From contig JADKAL010000014.1 in assembly GCA_016715325.1 (NCBI GenBank), positions 1 to 64,000 of the forward strand: a DNA stretch of 64,000 bases. Direction: 5' to 3'. The stretch's first letter is position 1; each line of letters begins with the position of its first letter. This DNA comes from Methylococcaceae bacterium (GTDB lineage: Bacteria > Pseudomonadota > Gammaproteobacteria > Methylococcales > Methylomonadaceae). Below the pieces are notes generated by a model that saw only the letters and a program-made list of their open reading frames with translations, made no database searches and was not told where the DNA came from. Positions 11,397 through 20,194 of this stretch are shown here, one piece after another. The translations under genes were made by a program, and so were the position numbers.

Positions 11397-11413
11397 ATTA
11401 AGCAATGCTTAAT
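11397..11413. promoter_or_regulatory. 17-bp perfect palindrome upstream of the cytochrome b/c pair
   Basis: ATTAAGCA-A-TGCTTAAT is a perfect inverted repeat 11 bases before the cytochrome b start. Position and symmetry suit a dimeric repressor or activator site. The cognate regulator is not visible in the window. Confidence 0.35.
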
Positions 11414-11619
11414 AAATGCTTGATAAAGTTCTAATTACAATAAGTTACAGTGTTTTCTTCTTGTTTTTAAACAAGTTACTACTAACATTGTTGTGCAAAA
11501 TCTATCGGTCACTTTACTAGATTGTCATTTCATGAAAGAAGGCACGATCATAAAGCGGCTGATTTTTATAACTATAAGCTGTTTGAGTTATTCAATTGTA
11601 AAACTAACTGGAATTTTGG

Positions 11620-12168
11620 ATGAAAAATATATTAGTTGTTTTGAGTTTAGTTATGGCTGCGTTTTCTTTTCAAGCAAGTGCGGCTGCTTTATCTTGGGGG
11701 AAAATTCCGCCGATTTCTTCGACAATTAGCGCGGGCGGAACAGGCAATACATTGTTCGGTAGCCAAATCGGCTTGGCAAATAACGTCAATTTAAGCGTCA
11801 CCTGGGAATTTCTGCTGAGTGCCGCTAACGAAGTTGTAGTCAATCTCTCATCTTTAAAGGTCGTCCCTACTTGGTTGACTTCGGTCATGCTAGATGGCAA
11901 AGAAATCAATCAAGTCGGTTGTTCCGCCGGCAATGGCGATCTTGTTGCGTGCACTAATGGCGCTTGGTTATTTAAAGGCGATTTGTCTGCTGGCGCTCAC
12001 GTGATCGCATTAATAGGTTTAACCAATGGCAATAACAGCGGTTATCAGATCAATGTTGAAACCGATGACGATATCGACCCGACGCCGACCCCGCTCCCCG
12101 GCGCTTTATGGTTGTTCGGTTCTGTGTTGGTAGGTCTGATCAAATTAACGCGCAACAGTAAAGCTTAA
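11620..12168 (+). CDS. Secreted protein with PEP-CTERM/VPLPA-type C-terminal sorting tail
   Basis: A 182-residue protein with a clear signal peptide (MKNILVVLSLVMAAFSFQASA), a beta-rich middle containing two cysteines (residues near 109 and 119) and an acidic linker DDDIDPTPT. The tail is PLPGALWLFGSVLVGLIKLTRNSKA: a proline-leucine signature, a transmembrane helix and a short basic end, the layout of PEP-CTERM-like sorting signals processed by exosortase systems. The mature protein is probably surface-exposed or part of the exopolysaccharide matrix. A second protein with the same tail lies at 59069. A strong terminator follows. Specific function unknown. Confidence 0.8.
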   Translation: MKNILVVLSLVMAAFSFQASAAALSWGKIPPISSTISAGGTGNTLFGSQIGLANNVNLSVTWEFLLSAANEVVVNLSSLKVVPTWLTSVMLDGKEINQVGCSAGNGDLVACTNGAWLFKGDLSAGAHVIALIGLTNGNNSGYQINVETDDDIDPTPTPLPGALWLFGSVLVGLIKLTRNSKA

Positions 12169-12181
12169 TCGATATTATGAT

Positions 12182-12209
12182 AAAGGGAGGTCAAGCCTCC
12201 CTTTTTTTT
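12182..12209 (+). terminator. Rho-independent terminator after the WLFGS-tail gene
   Basis: AAAGGGAGG and CCTCCCTTT pair around a TCAAG loop and are followed by a run of eight T. It ends the secreted-protein transcript. Confidence 0.9.
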
Positions 12210-12296
12210 GCTATACATATTGCTAGGGGCGAAATGAAAAATCTTCAGGGGTGTAATTACACAATTATCCAGTCGATTATATTGCCTTAACAACGC

Positions 12297-14510
12297 TTAA
12301 TCATCCTCGTCCTCATAAAAATCCCCGGAAGAATCCGATTTTCCCTCTTCGGTATCGAATACCGTATTCAATACTAATTCAGAAACGCCCGGATAATTGA
12401 TTTTGCCGGTTGCTAGCATAGGGATCGTTTCGACGATCAGTATTTTTTTCGGCAAGCTGATTGCCGCCACGCCCGGCGATGCGGCCGCCAGCGCTTGAGA
12501 CGTGGCGTCTTTTTGTGTGGTAAGCAGAATAACCATCTCGCCTTTACGCGCATCGGGGATACTGGTTGCTGCATGATGAGCATTCGGCCAGGCATTGGCG
12601 GCAAGTTGTTCGACTGCCGTTAGCGACACCATTTCCCCGCTGACTTTGGCAAAACGTTTACTGCGCCCGCGAATACTAATGTATCCCTCTTCATCGACAT
12701 GCACAATATCGCCGGTGTTATACCAGCCTTTACCGTAAATCGACTCGGGCGGTATTAATTTACCAGGGTTATCATTCAGTAAATAACCTTGCATAATGTT
12801 AGGGCCTTTAACATGTAGTTGCCCGGCTTCATGGATGCCGGGAATCGGTTCCAGCTTATATTCCATGCTGGGCATAAAACGGCCTACCGTTCCCGCTTTA
12901 TAATACATCGGTGTATTGACCGATGTGATCGGTGTTGTTTCGGTAGCTCCGTAACCTTCCAAAATTCGGATTCCGAATTTTTCCAACCAGATTTGGCGCG
13001 TGGTTTCTTGAAGTTTTTCAGCTCCAGCGACGACATAACGCATGTTATAGAAATCATAAGGATGCGCTTTTTTGGCATAAGCCGCCAAAAAGGTATTCGT
13101 ACCGAACATGATTGTGGCTTTCAGTTCGTAAGCCATTTCGGGAATCACGGCATAATGCAGCGGCGTAGGATAAAAGAACACTCGCATCCCGCTTAAAATA
13201 GGAAGCATCGAGCCGACTGTAAAGCCGAACGAATGGAACATCGGCAGGAAGTTCAGCACGACATCTTGCGGTGTAAAGCTGATTCTCGATTCTAATTGTT
13301 TGAGATTGCCCAAAACATTGGCGTGAGAAAGCACAACCCCTTTCGGCGTTCCCTCCGATCCGGATGTAAACAACACGACGGCCGTGCTATCCGGGCTTGG
13401 TGCGGTTTTGGGATACCAAATATCGGCTGTTGTGCTTTGCCATAAGGCCTTGAGTTTAACTTGTTTTGTAATGGTCTGAGCAATGTCTTCTAAATAAACC
13501 AAGTTCACTTGCTTGCTAAGCGCATCGGCTTCGTCGAATAATTTCCCTTTTTCGATAAATTGCCGAGACGTTACTACGGTCTTAACCTCCGCAATGCGGC
13601 AAGCGGACAACATATTCGCCGAACCGGTCGAGTAATTTAACATTGCCGGAACTCTGCCACGTGCTTGCAAGGCCAAAATCGTCACTAACGTTTTTGCAGA
13701 GTTGGGTAAAAACACACCCACATGTTCGTCTTTGCCGGTTAATTTCGATAAAGCCTCAGCCACAACTAAAATGCGGGTAATCAGCGTATTGTATGTTAAC
13801 GGTTTCCGCTCTAGGTCTTCGACGATTTCATGATTGCCGCCGTGAACTTTACGGGCATCCAATAGACTTTGAAAGATGGTTTGCCGGTATACACTGGTTG
13901 AAAATATCATTTCGGACATCATATCGGCTAGCAGATGCCCGCTGAATTTCCGCCGCGCTCTTCCGCGTAGATGGGCCGGCGCTTCCAAACGAGCCGGCGG
14001 AAGAAGATGCATAGTGATTTTCGGAAACCAACGTAACCTGCAAATCTTCTGTAATCGGGAAAATGGCGTATATTGACCGCCGTTGATACGGATAGGCAAC
14101 ACGGTGGCTTGCGATTTTTCAGCTACCATGCCGGTACCGTCGTAAACTTTCATTAATCCGCCCGTAACCGTGATACGTCCTTCGGGAAAGATAACCGTAT
14201 GCGTATCGCTACGCAAATGGTGAATTAAGTCCTTAAGCGAGATTGGATGCGTCGGGTTCATGGGAAACACTTGCGATAATCCCAGAAACGGTTTTAACCA
14301 CCAGCGCTGCGAAATATGCGTATTTATCGCAAAGGTAATATCGTTCGGTAAAAACAGCCAAAGCAACATAGGGTCGAGAAACGAGGTATGGTTAGCCACG
14401 ATTAACACCCGATTTCCGGCTTTATCGAAATTTTCCAGGCCGGAAATCTCCACCCGGTATAAGGTCTTAACTATAAAACCAACAACGATCCGCAATACTT
14501 TTTTCAGCAT
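12297..14510 (-). CDS. aas: Aas: 2-acyl-glycerophosphoethanolamine acyltransferase / acyl-ACP synthetase
   Basis: This bifunctional enzyme re-acylates lysophospholipids using an acyl-ACP it makes itself, at the inner face of the inner membrane. The first 200 residues are a PlsC-type acyltransferase with the NHTSFLDP motif (His and Asp charge relay) and the FPEGRITVTGG acceptor motif. The rest is an AMP-forming synthetase with the P-loop-like VLFTSGSEGTPKGVVLSHAN, LEGYGATETTPITSVN and YNTGDIVHVDEEGYISIRGRSKRFAKVSGEMV. At 737 residues it matches full-length Aas. A consensus AGGAGG ribosome site at 14517-14522 fixes the start. The C-terminus ends in an acidic run. Its usual partner LplT is encoded 3.5 kb downstream on the same strand. 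Confidence 0.95.
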   Translation of the reverse strand: MLKKVLRIVVGFIVKTLYRVEISGLENFDKAGNRVLIVANHTSFLDPMLLWLFLPNDITFAINTHISQRWWLKPFLGLSQVFPMNPTHPISLKDLIHHLRSDTHTVIFPEGRITVTGGLMKVYDGTGMVAEKSQATVLPIRINGGQYTPFSRLQKICRLRWFPKITMHLLPPARLEAPAHLRGRARRKFSGHLLADMMSEMIFSTSVYRQTIFQSLLDARKVHGGNHEIVEDLERKPLTYNTLITRILVVAEALSKLTGKDEHVGVFLPNSAKTLVTILALQARGRVPAMLNYSTGSANMLSACRIAEVKTVVTSRQFIEKGKLFDEADALSKQVNLVYLEDIAQTITKQVKLKALWQSTTADIWYPKTAPSPDSTAVVLFTSGSEGTPKGVVLSHANVLGNLKQLESRISFTPQDVVLNFLPMFHSFGFTVGSMLPILSGMRVFFYPTPLHYAVIPEMAYELKATIMFGTNTFLAAYAKKAHPYDFYNMRYVVAGAEKLQETTRQIWLEKFGIRILEGYGATETTPITSVNTPMYYKAGTVGRFMPSMEYKLEPIPGIHEAGQLHVKGPNIMQGYLLNDNPGKLIPPESIYGKGWYNTGDIVHVDEEGYISIRGRSKRFAKVSGEMVSLTAVEQLAANAWPNAHHAATSIPDARKGEMVILLTTQKDATSQALAAASPGVAAISLPKKILIVETIPMLATGKINYPGVSELVLNTVFDTEEGKSDSSGDFYEDEDD

Positions 14511-14563
14511 AGTGCTCCTCCTGACATTATCTTAGCAGACGTTAAAACTTTTCTGCAGGCTTC

Positions 14564-14675
14564 CTATTAGAATCGGCCTTGTAATGATACGGCTCCTTAC
14601 AGTTTTAATCTCCGTCTGCATTTCGACAGGCTCAAGGCAGACGGAGATTAAAACTACATAATGCCGAATCAATAG
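14564..14675. repeat. Palindromic MITE-like element (copy A)
   Basis: The element is bounded by CTATTAGAATCGGCC on the left and GCCGAATCAATAG on the right, which are near-perfect inverted termini. Inside is a perfect 19-bp inverted repeat (14601-14619 against 14637-14655) around the loop ATTTCGACAGGCTCAAG. It lies in the divergent space between aas and sbcC and could fold into a long hairpin in either transcript. Its termini and loop core are shared with the copies near 36.9, 41.9 and 51.7 kb. Confidence 0.8.
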
Positions 14676-14769
14676 AATAACAATTTGCAGGCAGGAAAAT
14701 TTTATCGCAGAGGGCTATAATGCAACCATTTGAAATTTTTAGAGCCTTGATTGTGCAGAATAGCAGCGC

Positions 14770-17700
14770 GTGAAAATACTTAACCTCTATTTCAAGAATA
14801 TCAACTCCCTGGAAGGCGAAAATCGAATAGACTTCGATCAACCGCCGTTTACCGATACGGGTGTCTTTGCGATTACAGGACCGAACGGCTCCGGTAAATC
14901 CAGCATTCTCGATGCGATTACCCTGGCTCTCTACGGAGAAACTTTTCGTTTCGATAAGCCGGCTAATCATGTGATGACCAAACATACCAGCGAATGTTTT
15001 TCGCAAATTGAATTTACGCTCGGCGGCGACAAATACCGCTCGACTTGGCGCGTAAAGCGAGAAGGCGATATGCCAAGAGGCGAGGTCTTGCCGACTGAAA
15101 TGAATTTACTTCGATTAAATAATAACGAAGAAATAGTCGCCACCTCGCCCCAGCAAGTTTGCAGTAAGATAGCCGACATTACAGGCATGAATTTTCGCAG
15201 CTTTACGCGTTCGATCATGCTCGCCCAGGGCGATTTTGCCGCTTTTTTAAATGCGCTCGACAGCGAGCGAATGGCAATTCTTGAAAAAATCGTCAGTACG
15301 GATATTTATGCCGACCATAAAGCGGAAATAACCGCCAAATTAACTTCTGAACAACAAAAACTTACGTTTTTACAGCAAGATTTAGCCGCCGTTCCCTTAA
15401 TCGAGCCGCAATCGCTCGAGGCTTGCGAGCTTGATTTAACCGATTTCAACGAACAAACAGCCGATTTTCGAGAAGAAATTAACGCATTAAACCGCCAAAA
15501 AACGGTTTTTACCGAAACGACGGCGCTCTTAAAGAAAATTTCTACGCAAGAAACCGCGTTACAAGACGCGATCCGTCAACAGTTAGCCGTCAAAAAACGC
15601 GCTGATCAATTAGCCGACGGAGAAAATGCGCTTCTATTTAAAGAAGACATTGAAATCATCGAGCAAAAACTCAAAGTATTAAATCAAGAGACTACCGCCT
15701 TATCCGCGTTGCAAAACGAACTTTCGCAGATCCAAGGCACGCTCGCATTACCTGCTTATAAAACCGTTTTGCCACAACAGGACGATGCGGTAACTTCACC
15801 ATTATCCTTTGCCGAACAAAAGCAAACTATCGATAACACCCGGAGTCAGGTCGGCCTGTTCAACGCAAACTGGCAATCCGAGATTATCTTACAGAAATCC
15901 TTAGCGAATCAGCTTGCCGAGACACAAACATCGTTGGAAGAAATATCTACATGGCTTGAAGAGCACAAAGTCGACGCACCTTTACTGCATAATTTTCCTG
16001 AAATCGACCGCTTGAAAAACTTGCGGACTTTGTTGGAAGAATTCGACGAAAAAAAGAAAGCCTTGGGAAAATGGTCTAAATACACCATCGCGGCTTTAGA
16101 AAAGAACAAAAGTAAAATTGAAAAGAAAAATAAAATTAATGCTCATCTCAGTAAAAAATTAGCGAATGAGGAAAAAACCCTGGAGGATATTGCTCAAGGC
16201 AATACCTTGGAACAACTGGAAGAGCTGCAATCGGAACAGAAAATACGCGTACAGTCCTTTCAAGAATTGGTCAATTTAGCCGTTGCTAAAGAAAAATTAT
16301 CGCCACGTCCATCCTTTTTCTTCGGATTATTCGGTAAACCCAGCTTACCGGCTCGCGATGCGACAGAAATCGAAACCGATCTCGTCACTTTAAAAGAAGA
16401 GCTCAAACGCGATGAAAACATCCGTTTATCGCTTGAAAAAGCGATTTATAACGATGCGCTGTTGACGCGAATGGCGCAAGAACGTCATGTCCTGGTTGAC
16501 GGCAAACCCTGCCCGTTGTGCGGAGCGCTCGAACACCCTTACGCTAAACGTCCGCCGGTGCCGGCAAATTCTCAACAAGCCTTGCTCGATCAACGTATCA
16601 AAATCAAACGATTGAATGCAGAAATTTCCGAGCTCGAAGAGTTGCTGAAATTAACACGAAGACGAGCGGAGAAAAACGAGGCTAACCAAAAACAACTGGA
16701 AAAAATTAGAGGCCGCTGGCTGACATTATGCAATCAGCTAAATACGGCGAGCGAAGATCTCGATATTAATAAAACCGGTATGATGAAGCGGTTGCTGCAA
16801 ACCGAATCGACCGACCTGAAAAACATCGGCATACTGTTAAGCAAATATAAGGCAACTCAAAAACGGATCAATCGTTTTAATGCGGCTATCGACAAAAATA
16901 AGGCCGTTATAGAAAAACTGCAAGCCAGCCTCGAAACCATCGATGCGGAATGGCAAACAGCGCCGCAAAGGTTATCGGAAACCGAAACCGGCGCCGCCGC
17001 TGCAGAACAGGAGGAAAAGGAGTTACTGGCGATATTAACGGAACAATTAACAGTGTTAGGCGAATCCATTCCAGCCAAAGGAAAAGAAAATGCACTCATC
17101 GACCAATTATCCGTGCGCCGCCAGGATTATGAAAGCTATGTATCGCGACGGAAAACGCTGGCTGAAGACATCCGCGTACTCACGGAAAAACAAAAAAGCG
17201 GTGAAAAGCAAATCGATGTATACAAAGAACGATTGGACTATTTTAGCGATCAATTGCACAGTCAAGAGGTCGTCGGTTTACAGCTTGCCTTGGTTGAAAA
17301 GCAAAATTTAATTGCGGAAAAAGAACATCGGCTCGAAAAGTTAAAAGCTGAAGCGGATGCATTGAACCAAACGTTCGCCCAAAAAATGGCAGACACCCAA
17401 TTTAAAACGATGGCGGAAATTAAAGAAGTCATCGCGATGCTTGCCGACCGGCCTAAAGTCATCCAGCAACTGGAAAACTTTGATCAGCAAATCGCCGATC
17501 TAGGAAAAGAATTAGAAGCTTTACATACTCAGTTAGAAGCCCTCGAAAGCCGCGACAAACCCGAATTCACGGCTGAAGAAATCGATTTGAAAGTTAAAGC
17601 CGCGAAAGAAAAAATGGAGATCGCGCAACTGGAAGCGCAACGATTGGAACGAATCGTCCGCGAGCAAAAGCAATATAAAGATAAACACGCAGCTATTCTT

Positions 17701-18237
17701 AAACAAATCGAACAACAACAAACTTTGGTACAACAAGCCGAGGCCGAAGTTGCCGAAATGACGGCAGAAAACGGCATGGCATTCCGCCGCCGTGTACAAA
17801 ATCAGGTCGTCGAAAAGCTAATGTCGCAAACTAACGCGACCTTGGAAAAAATCAGCGGTCGGTATTATTTGCGTGCGATACTCAGCGAACGCGGAATACG
17901 TTTGATGGTTGAAGACACTTTTCAGCGCAATGCCCGGCGCATTCCTAAAACCTTGTCCGGCGGCGAAAGCTTTATCGTCAGCCTAGCACTGGCGCTAGCT
18001 CTCTCTGAGTTGGCGAATAACGGACGTTCTATCGACTCTTTATTTCTTGACGAAGGTTTCGGCAACCTAGACGCAGAATCGCTCTTTACCGTCATCAGTA
18101 CCCTGGAAAGCTTGCGCGCGCACGGCAAAACCGTCGGCGTAATCTCGCACATCGAAGCGGTGCAGCAGCGCTTTAAAGCACAATTGCAATTAGTGAAAAA
18201 GCCGAATGGGTTGGGGGAGTTGAGGAAGGTGTCTTAA
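14770..18237 (+). CDS. sbcC: Exonuclease SbcCD ATPase subunit SbcC
   Basis: SbcC is the SMC/Rad50-like ATPase that, with nuclease SbcD, cuts hairpins and DNA ends. The 1,155 residues show a Walker A GPNGSGKSSILDA near residue 37, long coiled coils (glutamine- and lysine-rich), the zinc hook CPLCG at residues 581-585, a second coiled coil, then the ABC signature LSGGESFIVSLALALALSELA and Walker B SLFLDEGFGNLD. The start is GTG at 14770, since an in-frame stop lies just upstream and the N-terminus MKILNLYFKNINSLEGE matches the family. No sbcD is present in the flanks, unlike the usual sbcDC operon. The upstream space holds a palindromic element instead. Confidence 0.96.
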   Translation: MKILNLYFKNINSLEGENRIDFDQPPFTDTGVFAITGPNGSGKSSILDAITLALYGETFRFDKPANHVMTKHTSECFSQIEFTLGGDKYRSTWRVKREGDMPRGEVLPTEMNLLRLNNNEEIVATSPQQVCSKIADITGMNFRSFTRSIMLAQGDFAAFLNALDSERMAILEKIVSTDIYADHKAEITAKLTSEQQKLTFLQQDLAAVPLIEPQSLEACELDLTDFNEQTADFREEINALNRQKTVFTETTALLKKISTQETALQDAIRQQLAVKKRADQLADGENALLFKEDIEIIEQKLKVLNQETTALSALQNELSQIQGTLALPAYKTVLPQQDDAVTSPLSFAEQKQTIDNTRSQVGLFNANWQSEIILQKSLANQLAETQTSLEEISTWLEEHKVDAPLLHNFPEIDRLKNLRTLLEEFDEKKKALGKWSKYTIAALEKNKSKIEKKNKINAHLSKKLANEEKTLEDIAQGNTLEQLEELQSEQKIRVQSFQELVNLAVAKEKLSPRPSFFFGLFGKPSLPARDATEIETDLVTLKEELKRDENIRLSLEKAIYNDALLTRMAQERHVLVDGKPCPLCGALEHPYAKRPPVPANSQQALLDQRIKIKRLNAEISELEELLKLTRRRAEKNEANQKQLEKIRGRWLTLCNQLNTASEDLDINKTGMMKRLLQTESTDLKNIGILLSKYKATQKRINRFNAAIDKNKAVIEKLQASLETIDAEWQTAPQRLSETETGAAAAEQEEKELLAILTEQLTVLGESIPAKGKENALIDQLSVRRQDYESYVSRRKTLAEDIRVLTEKQKSGEKQIDVYKERLDYFSDQLHSQEVVGLQLALVEKQNLIAEKEHRLEKLKAEADALNQTFAQKMADTQFKTMAEIKEVIAMLADRPKVIQQLENFDQQIADLGKELEALHTQLEALESRDKPEFTAEEIDLKVKAAKEKMEIAQLEAQRLERIVREQKQYKDKHAAILKQIEQQQTLVQQAEAEVAEMTAENGMAFRRRVQNQVVEKLMSQTNATLEKISGRYYLRAILSERGIRLMVEDTFQRNARRIPKTLSGGESFIVSLALALALSELANNGRSIDSLFLDEGFGNLDAESLFTVISTLESLRAHGKTVGVISHIEAVQQRFKAQLQLVKKPNGLGELRKVS

Positions 18238-18308
18238 AACTGAACTACCTTATCTACAGTTTTGAAAACGCTGAATTTTTGAATATTTAACATTATTAGG
18301 TCAATACT

Positions 18309-18774
18309 ATGAGGATTATTATTTTATTCATGTTGAGTACTGTATTTATGTCGATCGTTTTAGCCGATGCAAATTCGAAAGTTGAACAGCTCATGAAAGC
18401 GTAAGGAATGCTGGATATGTGGCAACAACAAATCGAAATGGGTAAAGTTAAGGAAAAAACAAGCTAGTAATATGCTTGAACAATTTATGACACAGCTAAA
18501 CCCTTCAAAAAAATTTTCTGATTGATTTAACGAGGCTTCAAACAAATTTATAGAGAAATTGCAAGGCAAATGGACGGCTGAAGAAATAGTATCCGTATGG
18601 TCAAAGTATTATGGATCCAAATTTACAGACTCTGAATTAGATCAATTGATAGCGTTTTACTTATCTGATATCGGTCAAAAAGATGTTCAAGCTAGCAAAA
18701 CTGCTGAAAATGAGGTTACTCAATATTTTCAAAATGAAAATGAAATTATTATGAAAAATTCTATTAATGAATAA
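18309..18774 (+). pseudogene. Decayed DUF2059-type exported protein gene
   Basis: The start is intact: MRIIILFMLSTVFMSIVLADA is a good signal peptide. The frame then breaks at VEQLMKA. Pieces continue in other frames (MLDMWQQQIEMGK, then QASNMLEQFMTQLNPSKKFSD, a stop, then EASNKFIEKLQGKWTAEEIVSVW and SKYYGSKFTDSELDQLIAFY). This order, with the late alpha-helical FTDSELDQLIAFYLSDIGQK segment, fits DUF2059 periplasmic proteins of unknown function. At least two frame changes and one stop separate the pieces, so this is true decay rather than one sequencing slip. It sits beside the transposase remnant region. Confidence 0.65.
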
Positions 18775-18940
18775 GTAGCTGACTTAAAGCTTATAGCCAA
18801 AGAATGTAAGTGTAATAAATCAAGCGGAGTAGCGAAGTAAAAACGCTAAACGTATATTTTTATTGGCGTACCTAAAAGTTATACGATCAGCTCGAGACCT
18901 TATAGGGTTTTCTGTAAGTACCTTTAAGACGAAAAAATTC

Positions 18941-20190
18941 TCAATGGTTCGTACGGTCAATCTTATTTTTTAGTTTACTTATAAAATAATAGTTCTCATT
19001 AAGTTCATAATAATTCCCAAGCCTTTCTCGCTTCCAAACCTTACCGGTTGCTGCTCGTTTATCCGACGTTGTGAAGGTACAACGGTACCAAACCGCCCTG
19101 AGATATTTTGGCGGCAAGTTAGGAAACGGATTACTTGCCATTAAAGCCAATACTTCCGGTAATCCTTGCTGCAGTCGATGCATGAATTTTTCGAACCAGC
19201 CGCCGGACTGCGGTCGGCTGAGTGCGGCGAACCAGAGTTGCCAATCCAGGCGCGGCTGATGGGGAATGTTCCAACTTAACGGTTTATCCAGCGAATCGGG
19301 TTTGTATTTAAAGCCGTATTCCAACCAATGAACACCGTCATTGGAACCTTCTATGATGATTTCATTGCGTTCCGTGGTCATGACGGCAAACGGACCGTAA
19401 TTGTTCACGACAGCGAAATTCGATGCCGTTTGCAGCAGTTCGTGCAAAATCTTATAAGGTCGTTGTTGTGTTTGCGCCATCCAGAGATGCGTCGTCAATA
19501 TCAAGACTACCATTGCTGCCCAAATACCCGAACAAAAAGTCGCGGAAGTTGACGGAGAGCGGTTATTTTGTTGCAGTTTGGTGTAAAGTTTTTGTGGCGT
19601 TATTTTGGCCAGATCGCTGTCGTCGAATAAGAACAGGCATAACAACAGCGCCAACAGGTTGAAAAAATTATAGTTACCGGTCAGCACGATACAGCTTTGC
19701 AGCAGGATGAAGCTCCAGGCGGCGAATAGACGAAACGGTCTAGGCATGAAAACGCCCAAAGGCACGACCAATTCAATAAACATCACACCTGCCGTACAAA
19801 ACTGTTGCCACCATTCCGGCAAAAAATGCGCGTAATAACCTAACGGTGTGGGCAGCGGTTGCGTCCAGTAATGATATTTCAGTGCGGTCAAATCAGCCCA
19901 GGTCGGGTCGCCGCTGGCGATTTTGACCACGCCGCCCATGAACATGAAACGCGCTATCAGCAGGCGATACAGAAAATGAATTATTTTGGAATTACCGGGC
20001 AGAAAAATCGCCAGAAATCCGCTTTCTAACAAAAACACATCCCACTGGAAGCCCGTAAAATCCTGTCCTGCGGTTGCGATAGACAAATACAAGACATAAC
20101 AGACAATCAATGCCGGTGTTACCAAAAAATTTACCGTTACCATTAAAGCTGCGCCAATTCCGGCAAGACAAACTGCTTTTAACGCTGGAT
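18941..20190 (-). pseudogene. Lipase maturation factor (LMF) family fragment, 5' end lost to the IS element
   Basis: About 415 codons at the 3' end of a multi-pass membrane protein of the lipase maturation factor family. Recognisable segments are TGFQWDVFLLESGFLAIFL, the GGVVKIASGDPTWADLTAL loop, LPEWWQQFCTAGVMFIELVVP, and the soluble NNYGPFAVMTTERNEIIIEGS with LDWQLWFAAL near the end. The normal N-terminal membrane helices and start codon are missing. Instead the frame runs directly out of the transposase sequence near 20190, giving one continuous chimeric frame of 677 codons from 20974. I infer that the IS element landed in, or recombined with, the gene and deleted its 5' part. Whether the chimera is expressed is unknown; a functional product seems unlikely. 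Confidence 0.75.
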
Positions 20191-20194
20191 TGTT

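Noticed and set aside
12819..13196. 125-codon plus-strand frame within aas
   Set aside because: Antisense to conserved adenylation-domain sequence; no independent support.
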